DNA of 18,451 nt from contig JAEZAU010000064.1 of the NCBI GenBank assembly GCA_023430325.1, positions 1-18,451 of the forward strand, written 5' to 3'. This DNA comes from Bacteroidota bacterium. GTDB taxonomy: Bacteria > Bacteroidota > Bacteroidia > Flavobacteriales_F > PHOS-HE28. Below are positions 1-6,395 of this stretch, piece after piece. Below the pieces are notes generated by a model. It was given only the letters and a program-made list of their open reading frames with translations, was not told where the DNA came from and did no database searches. The number at the start of each line of letters is the position of its first letter. The stretch's first letter is position 1. Made by a program: the position numbers and the translations under genes.

Positions 1-2087
1 ACGAAACTGGTGGTGGGCCATGGAATGGTGGCGTAGATGGTAAGGCCGTTCCCGACCAACTGCACGTGGTCCTGATGAGTGAGCGGGTTGGTGGTATTGT
101 TGGTCTTCAGCTCGAAGGTGAGCGAACCACCCATGAAACCAGCCCTGTTCCCCAGGAACAGATCCGGTGCCTGGAACCAATCCTGGTTGCCCTGGCCACC
201 TTCTACCAGAATGATGTGGTTATTTCCGGAACCGTTCCAATGTGTGATGTAGGAGGAGGCATCACCGGAGGCTTTCTTGGTCCATCCCTGTGCATCCACA
301 TCGAAGTTGGTGCGCAATAATTCAGAGGTGGGGCATGTGACATTTGCCGTGGCATTCCATGCGCTAGTGGTATGCAGGTAAGTACAACCGGCGGTGTTGG
401 TGTTCACGAATTGGTCGGCGATGCAGTTGATCGGCGGGTTCACCGTTACTGTGTACTCCTGATGCACATGTGGGGAGGAGTGGTAAGTATCCTCCGCTTC
501 AATGTGAACAGTATGTGATCCTATATGAGATGGGGATGGCGTTCCGCTAAGTGTAGCCGTGTTCGCACCTGTCTGCACAAGGCTCAACCAGGAGGGGATC
601 TGCCCGGCCACGATATCCAGCACATCTCCGAACGGGATGTCCGGATCGGTAACAGTGATCGAGTAGGTATAAAGCTGCCCCACCACCGCGGTGGTGGGTG
701 GCGTGGATGCAAAGACCGGGTCGGTATTCACTATCCGGATGAACGAGCGGCTGGAGAAGATCCCTGGCACCGCGGCAATACTCGCCTGTACGGTGATGGT
801 GTGCTGGCCGAAGTTCGCTGAAGTGGGCGTCCAACTCAAGGTTGTTTCGCCTGGGTCACTGCCAGCAGTAGGTATTGTTGGTGAAAATGACACCCCGGCA
901 GGAGCCCCTGATGCAAAGGATATGGATACCGGTGATCCATTTGGGCTTTCTGCACGGATGATCTGTTGATATGGAACTCCGGTCGGTAGCGTGATCACGG
1001 TGCCTTCTGCAGGTGTAGGTGCGATGAATACCGGTGCGGGCTCCGCTACTACCCGTATGGTGATAGAGGTACTGCTTTGTACTCCAACATTGTCAGTGGC
1101 GGTAAAATTCATTACGATCACATTGCCGACATGGGATATAGTAGGAGTATAGCTGAAGGTGGTGATGGAGGGATTTCCGGTGGCTGGAAGAGGAGCACTA
1201 GTGAAGTTCGAACTGGTGATGTACGCCGGGAGGCCGGAAACGGCAAGGCTTACTGAACTGGATGGATCAGAATCGGTCGCCTTTATCTGGAAGGTGACGT
1301 TCTGGGTAGGAACGATATTGTACTCATACCCGTTCGCAGGAGATATTGAATAGTCAAAGACAGGTGGCGTGGAAGGGGCTGTCATTCTGATCAGAAAGTC
1401 TATGATCAGGACGTTCCCATGATTGTCGGTCACATTGATCAATGCATTGAACTCCTGTCCGGCGGTCTTTCCAACGGTATTGAACGTGATGATGCCTGTT
1501 GAGGAGATGGAGAAGCCAGAGGGATTGCTTTGACCGGACAATTGACCTGTGAAAGGTGGTACACCAAAAGTGAGGGTCGAACCTGGATCGGGATCGGTGG
1601 CTGGAACAGTGTAGGATGCTGCCGATTGTCCTATCGCCATATTTATGATCGCTGGCATGGTGGAGACCGGTCCACTGCCAGGAGCATTGGAGTTTATTAC
1701 GGTGTAGATATCCCAATTCCCATCAGGGTTGTTCTGCGCGGTGGAGATCTTGCAACAACTGGAATTACGGATAGTGGTCAACGTAGCTGTCTTCAGAAGC
1801 GTGGTGTTCGCGGTGCCTACACTGGTGTACCACTGCCCGTTGTATGTGGTACTCAACGGAACGGTCACGGTACCTGTATTACCTCCAGATCTCGTGAATA
1901 TTAAAGATGTTGGCGCATTGTTAGCCCATGAGGTGGTTACCGAAAGTTGAATGGTGACATGCGTTGCGGTCTCTGAAACACGGGTCCAAGTGATGGAACC
2001 GGATCTGAAGTGGGTTGCCCATGCCTCAGACACGAACATCAATGCGACCACAACACTTAACACACGAAGGGCTTTCACAATAGTCAT
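1..2087 (-). CDS. Secreted multi-domain Ig-repeat protein with laminin-B-like module (C-terminus beyond window)
   Basis: The minus-strand frame opened by the ATG at 2087-2085 stays open to the left edge, giving 695 residues without a stop. The N-terminus is a signal peptide (MTIVKALRVLSVVVALMFVS, cleavage probably near AWA-THF), followed by THFRSGSITW, an opening common in large Bacteroidota surface proteins. From about residue 130 there are several cadherin/putative-Ig-like beta modules with ATDPDPGS, ATDSDPSS and TVTDPDIP motifs; the one near residue 470 resembles He_PIG. After a CIADQFVN...GCTYLH segment of HYR type, residues about 590-695 resemble a laminin IV/B domain (FQAPDLFLGN, GGSLTFELK, VQLVGNGL). 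The protein is probably exported and cell-surface or secreted. A C-terminal T9SS signal would lie outside the window and is not seen. It is the next gene downstream of 2398-3168 on the same strand but is separated by a terminator. The specific ligand or function is unknown. Confidence 0.85.
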   Translation of the reverse strand, partial: MTIVKALRVLSVVVALMFVSEAWATHFRSGSITWTRVSETATHVTIQLSVTTSWANNAPTSLIFTRSGGNTGTVTVPLSTTYNGQWYTSVGTANTTLLKTATLTTIRNSSCCKISTAQNNPDGNWDIYTVINSNAPGSGPVSTMPAIINMAIGQSAASYTVPATDPDPGSTLTFGVPPFTGQLSGQSNPSGFSISSTGIITFNTVGKTAGQEFNALINVTDNHGNVLIIDFLIRMTAPSTPPVFDYSISPANGYEYNIVPTQNVTFQIKATDSDPSSSVSLAVSGLPAYITSSNFTSAPLPATGNPSITTFSYTPTISHVGNVIVMNFTATDNVGVQSSTSITIRVVAEPAPVFIAPTPAEGTVITLPTGVPYQQIIRAESPNGSPVSISFASGAPAGVSFSPTIPTAGSDPGETTLSWTPTSANFGQHTITVQASIAAVPGIFSSRSFIRIVNTDPVFASTPPTTAVVGQLYTYSITVTDPDIPFGDVLDIVAGQIPSWLSLVQTGANTATLSGTPSPSHIGSHTVHIEAEDTYHSSPHVHQEYTVTVNPPINCIADQFVNTNTAGCTYLHTTSAWNATANVTCPTSELLRTNFDVDAQGWTKKASGDASSYITHWNGSGNNHIILVEGGQGNQDWFQAPDLFLGNRAGFMGGSLTFELKTNNTTNPLTHQDHVQLVGNGLTIYATIPWPTTSF

Positions 2088-2397
2088 CACAGAGGGATAT
2101 CAGAAAGTGTGAGGGCGGATGCGCCAGCATCCATCGCTAAGAAAGACGGTCGCATTCTTTTCCATCGAAGAATCTCCACCAGTTTCGCTGACCATGTACA
2201 CCAATGGAGAACATTGGTCCACGAAGCTTCATGCCTTATTTGTTGGATGCCAGTGATCCGATCGAAGCTCCAGGCATCGCTGCGCCATAACGGCAAGGAT
2301 CACCCCCAAAAAAGAACAGACCGGCACAAGGCCGGCCTGTCTGCTCCTGTAGGTATTGCTCCGATACCCAAGGAATGGAGCAACCGCTACGTAGTGA
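2088..2397 (-). promoter_or_regulatory. 310-bp intergenic region: terminator plus leader with small inverted repeats
   Basis: No convincing gene lies in this gap. Its distal part (2308-2340) is an intrinsic terminator for the upstream gene. The rest must hold the promoter of the gene starting at 2087. I see no good TTTG / TAnnTTTG pair. Two short perfect inverted repeats occur: GGATGC-gcca-GCATCC at 2117-2132, about 30 bp before the start codon, and ACCAATG-gagaa-CATTGGT at 2200-2218. They could form leader hairpins or be chance. Short reading frames here look random in composition. Confidence 0.4.
2308..2340 (-). terminator. Rho-independent terminator of the type A cargo gene
   Basis: In the minus-strand transcript a 10-bp stem (ACAGGCCGGC / GCCGGUCUGU, 2340-2331 with 2325-2316) closes a 5-nt loop and is followed at once by UUCUUUUUU. 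One pair is G-U in this transcript but A-C on the plus strand, so the hairpin is perfect only for minus-strand transcription. This fits termination about 60 bp after the stop codon at 2398. Confidence 0.85.
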
Positions 2398-3168
2398 TCA
2401 ATTGATCACCACGCGGTGGTTCTCCGTCTTATCACCCCGGTGGATGCGCAGGTGGTATACACCGGCGCCTGCACTGCTGAGGTCCATGTCCTTTCTGTAG
2501 ATGTTCTCTGCGGCGTTGGGGGTCTCCTGGTACACCACCTGACCGGCGCTGTTCACGAACTCGAACCACATGTTCTCGTTGGCGTTCACAGGCATCACCA
2601 CGGTGAACTGGCCGCGGCTCGGGTTGGGGCTTATGGAGAGCTCCACGCTGGCACCGGCCTCACCGGCGATGCTCTTGTAGATGTTGCCTGTGCGATCATG
2701 GCCACCGAGGCTGATGTAGTAAGCGCCGTTGGTGTTCAGGTCACGGGTGAACTCATCATCGGAGATGTGGAATTCGGCCTTGCCGGTGTAGGGGATGAAG
2801 CCGATGATATACTCTTCGCCAGCGCGCCAGTTGCCGCCGGTGCTGCCCACGGTCTCCATGCCGAAGCCGGTGTACACCTGGTAGTTGTAGTCGCCGTTCT
2901 GCCTTACCGGGCCGCTGGCCTGCAGGGGCATGTAGGTGGTGGCGGCCTTCTGCTGTATCACTTCACCGAGGCTGGCCCCGGCGTTCTGCGGCCAGCGCAG
3001 GGTGAATACGATGTTGGAGAACACGCCATCGAAATCGCTTTGTGGGCGAACGCGGATCTGCAGGCCATCGCCCTCCTGGTAGAGGCCGACGTCCACTTGC
3101 TGTTGTGCAGTGGCGGACAGGCCGATGGCAACGGCCATGGCTAGTTGGATGGATCGGAAGGAGAACAT
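2398..3168 (-). CDS. Secreted protein with T9SS type A sorting domain
   Basis: This gene encodes 256 residues with a signal peptide (MFSFRSIQLAMAVAIGLSATAQ, cleavage before QQVDVG). The mature part is a beta-rich domain of about 150 residues (VDVGLYQEGDGLQIRVRP, FSNIVFTLRWP, YIIGFIPYTGKAEFHI) whose family I do not recognise beyond its recurrence in Bacteroidota cargo proteins. Residues about 178-256 form a Por_Secre_tail / type A C-terminal domain: ISPNPSRGQFTV, then FVNSAGQVVYQ, GVYHLRIHRGDK and a terminal HRVVIN. By family knowledge this domain directs export across the outer membrane by the type IX machinery, often with cleavage and surface attachment. It is transcribed as a single gene ending at a strong terminator. 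Function of the mature domain is unknown; the secretion route is well supported. Confidence 0.92.
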   Translation of the reverse strand: MFSFRSIQLAMAVAIGLSATAQQQVDVGLYQEGDGLQIRVRPQSDFDGVFSNIVFTLRWPQNAGASLGEVIQQKAATTYMPLQASGPVRQNGDYNYQVYTGFGMETVGSTGGNWRAGEEYIIGFIPYTGKAEFHISDDEFTRDLNTNGAYYISLGGHDRTGNIYKSIAGEAGASVELSISPNPSRGQFTVVMPVNANENMWFEFVNSAGQVVYQETPNAAENIYRKDMDLSSAGAGVYHLRIHRGDKTENHRVVIN

Positions 3169-3329
3169 GGGGAAGGGTTTCGGTTTTCGGTGTGTTTCAG
3201 CGTTGCCCGCTGGATCGGATCATGGCTGGGCAGGCTGCAAGATGCGGCGGCGCTTTCGTTCGGCCATCAAGATCGTACACGGAAGCACTTTTTTTGTCCA
3301 TGAAGTGAGCGATCCTGCTTGCGTGTGCA

Positions 3330-3785
3330 TCAGCGGCCGGCAACTATGTGCAGGTGCTTCAGCAGATCGTCGCGGTAGCGGCGGGTAAGGGTGAAGCACT
3401 TGCGGCCCATGATCACTTCATCGCTGCCGATACCGTCCAGCAGAAGGATGTTCACCGCCTGCGAACGGTTCACCAGGAAGAAGATGTTCTCTGGCAGGCA
3501 CTTGAGCACTTCGCTCATGGAATTGCGCAGCACCACGCGGCCCTGGCGCAGGTATACCTCCACGTAGTTGCCGTCGGCCTCCAGGTGCAGCAGATCGGTG
3601 AGCAGCACACGGCGCAGGCCCTTGGCATCCTTCAGGAACACGGCAAGGTCCCTGGGGATGTTGTTGGCGTGCATGGGATATGCAGGCGGTGGTGCGAAGG
3701 TGAGATGCCTTGCGAATTGATGGTCATCATGGCCGGACTCGCGAAAACTCACCGGAGCAGGCTGGGTGTAATCATATTCTGGCAT
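3330..3785 (-). CDS. Stand-alone LytTR-family DNA-binding protein
   Basis: The product has 151 residues. Residues about 49-148 form a LytTR DNA-binding domain: VFLKDAKGLRRVLL, then LLHLEADGNYVEVYL (the conserved GNY signature), LRNSMSEVLKCLPENIFFLVNRSQAVNI, and CFTLTRRYRDDLLKHL. The first ~45 residues are proline- and histidine-rich and match no receiver or sensor domain, so there is no phosphorylation module. LytTR domains bind pairs of 9-bp direct repeats about one or two helical turns apart and usually activate transcription. A shorter start at Met38 (ATG at 3674) would keep the whole LytTR domain; the ATG at 3785 is retained as the longest. It diverges from the LytTR pair at 4235 and 5026 across a repeat-rich intergenic region, which suggests shared or cross regulation. 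The target genes are unknown. Confidence 0.88.
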   Translation of the reverse strand: MPEYDYTQPAPVSFRESGHDDHQFARHLTFAPPPAYPMHANNIPRDLAVFLKDAKGLRRVLLTDLLHLEADGNYVEVYLRQGRVVLRNSMSEVLKCLPENIFFLVNRSQAVNILLLDGIGSDEVIMGRKCFTLTRRYRDDLLKHLHIVAGR

Positions 3786-3829
3786 TGGCGGGGTCTGTCT
3801 TTTTGCATGGATGATCCTTCAATTCTCCA

Positions 3830-3862
3830 TGCTTATAAGGGGGTGGTGTGAAGGATGACAAA
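3830..3862 (-). promoter_or_regulatory. Candidate promoter of the stand-alone LytTR gene
   Basis: On the minus strand TTTG (3862-3859) is followed after 21 nt by TATAAGCATGG (3837-3827). Bacteroidota promoters have TTTG near -33 and TAnnTTTG near -7 at about this spacing, but the second box keeps only its TA. The box resembles TACATGCACGG on the plus-strand side of the same region (8 of 11 identical), which is the main reason for listing it. Confidence 0.2.
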
Positions 3863-3893
3863 ACTGAGGTGATCGGGTTATTCACACTGTATT

Positions 3894-3945
3894 GTTCATC
3901 ACGAGATAAACGAAGTTCGTCATCTAAAAGACGCAACTTGGTCAC
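3894..3945 (+). repeat. Phased LytTR-like half-sites, cluster 1
   Basis: Three related 9-mers occur in the same orientation: GTTCATCAC at 3894, GTTCGTCAT at 3915 and CTTGGTCAC at 3937. Their starts are 21 and 22 bp apart, so they face the same side of the helix. The middle one is part of a perfect inverted repeat ACGAA-g-TTCGT (3910-3920). Direct 9-mers at 21-22 bp spacing are the hallmark of LytTR targets such as ComE and AgrA sites. The exact match to a LytTR consensus is loose, so the protein assignment is inferred. Confidence 0.5.
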
Positions 3946-4055
3946 TTCATCTTTTTCATTCCGATCCACCGGCGATCGGAAACACGGAAAAATCCTTCCG
4001 GCGGATGCGGGCGCCTTGAGGGAATTGGAAGGAAACAGGATCCATGGTTGTGGGG

Positions 4056-4073
4056 GTATGACGATCGTCATAC
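4056..4073. promoter_or_regulatory. 18-bp perfect palindrome, operator-like
   Basis: GTATGACGATCGTCATAC reads identically on both strands. Each arm contains TCGTCAT, the same core as the phased half-sites on either side of it (3917-3923 and 4170-4176). It sits near the middle of the divergent region. A symmetrical dimer-binding site is the simplest explanation. Confidence 0.5.
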
Positions 4074-4141
4074 TCGCACTGTCCAACCATAACGATCCAT
4101 CACACCATTATTGAGCATAGGTATGCATTGGTGTCATAAAA

Positions 4142-4176
4142 ACGAAATTCGTCCCTTTGTAAGTGCATTTCGTCAT
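4142..4176 (+). repeat. Phased LytTR-like half-sites, cluster 2
   Basis: ACGAA-a-TTCGT (4142-4152) is a perfect inverted repeat whose right arm begins ATTCGTCCC at 4147. A second half-site, TTTCGTCAT, begins at 4168, exactly 21 bp later. The segment starting AACGAA at 4141 aligns with the segment starting at 3909 (AACGAARTTCGTC, 12 of 13 identical, then a second TTSGTCA site at almost the same distance). The cluster is therefore a near-duplicate of cluster 1. It lies about 60-90 bp before the start codon at 4235. Confidence 0.5.
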
Positions 4177-4208
4177 TTTGTCGACCATCATTCTTTCACG
4201 TACATGCA
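4177..4208 (+). promoter_or_regulatory. Candidate promoter of the LytTR pair
   Basis: TTTG at 4177-4180 directly abuts the second phased half-site and is followed after 20 nt by TACATGCA (4201-4208), 26 bp before the ATG. The spacing suits a Bacteroidota -33/-7 pair, and an activator bound at 4147-4176 would touch the -33 region. The -7 box matches TAnnTTTG poorly, so confidence is low. Confidence 0.25.
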
Positions 4209-4234
4209 CGGCATATTGTTTTGACGATCGGTAA

Positions 4235-4960
4235 ATGACAGCAGCTCCGACAAAGAGGAACAAGGCGTCCGAAACGATCGTGCCGGTGCGGATATTCACG
4301 TTGAGCAGTACAGATGATGTACGCTCTCAGGTGAATGGAATGCTGCAGGGCGTATCGGGTGTTTCCATGGTAGAGCGGCCCGATGATGCCGAACTTCTCA
4401 TTTGTGATGTGCGAGGCATTTCTGGTGAGGCGGCTATTTCGTCACACATCGGCAGCGGGCGAAGATTGGTGGTCATCGGTGATACCGCCCAGGAGGCCGT
4501 GCAGGCCTATGAATGGGGCGCGGCCGATTTCATAAAGCATCCCGTTTCGCTGGAGCGGTTGAAGAAGGCCGTGATGCGCGGGGTGCGCCCCTTCGTGGCA
4601 CAGGCCAACGGCCACCCCGGCAGGCCGGGCAATAATGCAGGTGTACTGAAGTTGAAGAGCGGTAAGCAGGTGGTGGAGCTTTCCACCGAACAGATCCAGC
4701 TTGCCCAGGGCATGGGCAATTATGTGAAGCTCTATCTGGCGGAAGGCAACCTCATCGTGAGCGAGACCATGACGCATCTGGAGGACCTACTGCCCAAGGA
4801 GAAATTCATACGGATCCACAGGTCGTACATCGTCTCCATAAACGGAGTCAATTCGATCGGTAGCCGTTCCGTGGAATGGCGTGGCCGCGAACTTCCCCTG
4901 GGCGCCTACTACAAGAAGAACGCTCTCCGGATCATCTCAACGCACACCGATAAAGTTTAA
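4235..4960 (+). CDS. LytTR response-regulator-like protein with degenerate receiver
   Basis: The protein has 241 residues. Residues about 17-118 have the layout of a receiver domain: beta1 VRIFTLSS, AELLICDVRG with Asp58 at the usual phospho-acceptor site, RRLVVIGDTA, then AYEWGAADFIKHPVSLERL. Two conserved features are missing: the acidic pair after beta1 is replaced by LSST, and the conserved Lys before Pro103 appears as His102, with Lys101 shifted by one. Residues about 135-240 form a LytTR domain (IQLAQGMGNYVKLYL, SETMTHLEDLLPKEKFIRIHRSYIV, ELPLGAYYKK). Phosphorelay control is thus doubtful, and no histidine kinase gene is in view. It is followed 65 bp later by a paralog on the same strand, probably in one transcript, and is preceded by phased repeats that may be its own targets. 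Confidence 0.9.
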   Translation: MTAAPTKRNKASETIVPVRIFTLSSTDDVRSQVNGMLQGVSGVSMVERPDDAELLICDVRGISGEAAISSHIGSGRRLVVIGDTAQEAVQAYEWGAADFIKHPVSLERLKKAVMRGVRPFVAQANGHPGRPGNNAGVLKLKSGKQVVELSTEQIQLAQGMGNYVKLYLAEGNLIVSETMTHLEDLLPKEKFIRIHRSYIVSINGVNSIGSRSVEWRGRELPLGAYYKKNALRIISTHTDKV

Positions 4961-5025
4961 AGCTGCATGGGACCTATCAGTGCGGCCACGGCTTTTTCAC
5001 GCCCATTCATTCCAGTGCGCCTGTC

Positions 5026-5763
5026 ATGAGATTACGTGCACTGGTGGTGGAAGCGGATGATCGCTCGCGGCAGCGATACACCTCCCTCATAGATGATCAT
5101 CCGGATATCGATCTCATGGGAAGTGTAAGGGATCCGCGTACCGCCCGATCGCTGCTCAGGGAGAGCGAAGTGGATGTGCTCATCCTCAACAGCAGTGTCG
5201 ATCCCAACGCGCTGGACCTTGTTGATGAGATCGGGCAGCGGCCGGTGGTCATCGTGTTGAGCCAGGATGCCGGCGACGCCCTCCGCTGCTTCGATGCCGG
5301 GGTGGTGGACATGCTGCTGCGGCCTTTCTCTGATGAACGTTTCCAGATCGCCCTGGGCCGTGCCGTACATGCGTTCCGTTCTACCGGCGATCCATCCGAT
5401 GATGGAATGTTGCACTATGGTAATGGCGATCTGATCTCCATCCGTTTCGGCCGCAGAACGGTGCGGGTGGACCTTTCCATGCTGCACCTGGTCAGTTCCA
5501 ACGGCAACCAGGTGATGCTCCATCTGGAGGATCGCATGCTGAAGGCGGCGTGCACCATGAAACGCATGGAAAAGCTCCTGCCCGATCATCTCTTCACGCG
5601 CGTACATCGCATGTACATCGTGGCCGATCGCATAGTGCGCGATATGGACAAGGAATCCATCTATACGGCGATCGGTGAATATCCGGTTGGCTCGGCCTAC
5701 CGCAAGCTGGTGAAACACAAGTTCGGGCACCTGCTCTCCGGCAATGACCACCACGCTCAATAG
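5026..5763 (+). CDS. LytTR response-regulator-like protein, phospho-Asp replaced by Asn
   Basis: A 245-residue paralog of the gene upstream. Residues 1-115 follow the receiver fold (LRALVVEADDRSRQ, VDVLILNSSVDPNALDLV, RPVVIVLSQDAG, FDAGVVDMLLRPFSDERF). At the phospho-acceptor position there is Asn55, and the conserved Lys is Arg99; the acidic pocket is partly kept (Glu9, Asp11) and Ser79 is in place. Such a domain should not be phosphorylated on Asp, so it may be locked, respond to a ligand, or act by dimerisation. Residues about 138-240 are a LytTR domain (LHLVSSNGNQVMLHL, MKRMEKLLPDHLFTRVHRMYIV, EYPVGSAYRKLVKH), with Gln where most have Tyr in GNY. The end overlaps the end of the convergent DUF1287 gene by 7 bp. 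The ATG at 5026 fits the start of beta1 exactly, supporting this start. Confidence 0.9.
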   Translation: MRLRALVVEADDRSRQRYTSLIDDHPDIDLMGSVRDPRTARSLLRESEVDVLILNSSVDPNALDLVDEIGQRPVVIVLSQDAGDALRCFDAGVVDMLLRPFSDERFQIALGRAVHAFRSTGDPSDDGMLHYGNGDLISIRFGRRTVRVDLSMLHLVSSNGNQVMLHLEDRMLKAACTMKRMEKLLPDHLFTRVHRMYIVADRIVRDMDKESIYTAIGEYPVGSAYRKLVKHKFGHLLSGNDHHAQ

Positions 5764-6332
5764 CGGTAATGCCCGATGATCCGGTAGGCGAAAAGAACAT
5801 CCTCCAGCACCTGTCCCGCGCCGATGTTGTGTACGATCATGGGTCGGCGTGCATCCGGTGATCGCCGGTCCACCACCAGGCCGATATGGGTGGTGCCTCC
5901 GCCGAGGTCCCAGCAAACGATGTCTCCTGGCCGGTAGTCCGCAGGGTCGTGGGTGATCTTCAACACCGTGCCTTTCCGGGCGAAGAACACCATCAGGTTC
6001 GGAACACGCCGGTGATCGATATTGGTGTCGGGAGCTTTCAACCTCCAGTTCTTCAGATATCGATCGAAGTTCTTCTTCATGTCCTCATGCACCAGTTGCT
6101 GCAGATCGATGCCGAGCTTGCGGTAGGCGCGGATCACCACATCGGTGCACACACCGCGGTCGGCAGGAACATCACCATTGGGATAGGCAATGCGCACATA
6201 GGACGGGTCGTAGATCACTTCATCCCTTGTCAACTCCAATGCGGCCTTGGAAAGCAGCTCCGCGCGCGGTGCTTGGGCATGGATCGAGGTGATCGTGGTA
6301 CAACAGGCAACGATCAGGATCAGTGTGCGCAT
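5757..6332 (-). CDS. DUF1287 family exported protein (predicted Cys-His hydrolase fold)
   Basis: Reading from the third in-frame ATG (6332) gives 191 residues with a clean signal peptide, MRTLILIVACCTTITSIHA-QA; two earlier ATGs (6350, 6347) would only add six residues in front of it. The mature part follows the DUF1287 pattern almost throughout: YDPSYVRIAYPNGDVP, DRGVCTDVVIRAYRKLGID, the LVHEDM helix, APDTNIDHRRVPNL, YRPGDIVCWDL, THIGLVVD, VHNIGAG and GHYR at the end. Cys62 with His149 and His168 are the likely active-site residues by analogy to NlpC/P60-like folds; that analogy is inference and the substrate is not established. Location is periplasmic or secreted. It converges on, and overlaps by 7 bp, the LytTR gene ending at 5763, and diverges from the gene at 6396. 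Confidence 0.88.
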   Translation of the reverse strand: MRTLILIVACCTTITSIHAQAPRAELLSKAALELTRDEVIYDPSYVRIAYPNGDVPADRGVCTDVVIRAYRKLGIDLQQLVHEDMKKNFDRYLKNWRLKAPDTNIDHRRVPNLMVFFARKGTVLKITHDPADYRPGDIVCWDLGGGTTHIGLVVDRRSPDARRPMIVHNIGAGQVLEDVLFAYRIIGHYRY

Positions 6333-6395
6333 ACCGATGTAATGCATCAAGCCGATGAACGTAACGGATGGACCGGAAGTTGCTGACCGATCGGC

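Larger units (their letters stand above)
3786..4234. promoter_or_regulatory. 449-bp divergent control region between LytTR genes
   Basis: This stretch separates the minus-strand LytTR gene (start 3785) from the plus-strand LytTR pair (start 4235), and I see no credible gene in it. It carries three groups of operator-like sequence, entered separately: phased half-sites at 3894-3945, an 18-bp palindrome at 4056-4073, and a second phased cluster at 4142-4176. All share a (T)TCGTCAT core. The region is visibly more AT-rich than the flanking coding DNA. The natural reading is a bidirectional promoter region bound by one or more of the adjacent LytTR proteins; that is inference. Confidence 0.6.

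Noticed and set aside
679..698. 20-bp perfect palindrome CCCACCACCGCGGTGGTGGG
   Set aside because: It lies inside the coding sequence of the left-edge gene, where codons for Thr-Thr-Ala-Val-Val (ACC ACC GCG GTG GTG) produce it. A regulatory role is not needed.
2109..2405. Short plus- and minus-strand frames in the gap between the two left-hand secreted-protein genes
   Set aside because: They cross the terminator hairpin and show no family resemblance, signal peptide or ordered composition.
2416..3144. Plus-strand open frame of 242 codons opposite the type A cargo gene
   Set aside because: The opposite strand encodes a signal peptide and a clear T9SS sorting domain; the plus frame is Val/Gly/His-rich without any motif.
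3772..4086. Minus-strand open frame of 104 codons between the LytTR genes
   Set aside because: It runs through the palindrome and the phased repeats, has no domain-like composition, and overlaps the LytTR start. The regulatory reading explains the stretch better.
4961..5025. Possible terminator between the two plus-strand LytTR genes (GTGCGGCCAC followed by GGCTTTTT)
   Set aside because: The stem would be only three base pairs, so the 65-bp gap is more simply an intra-operon spacer.
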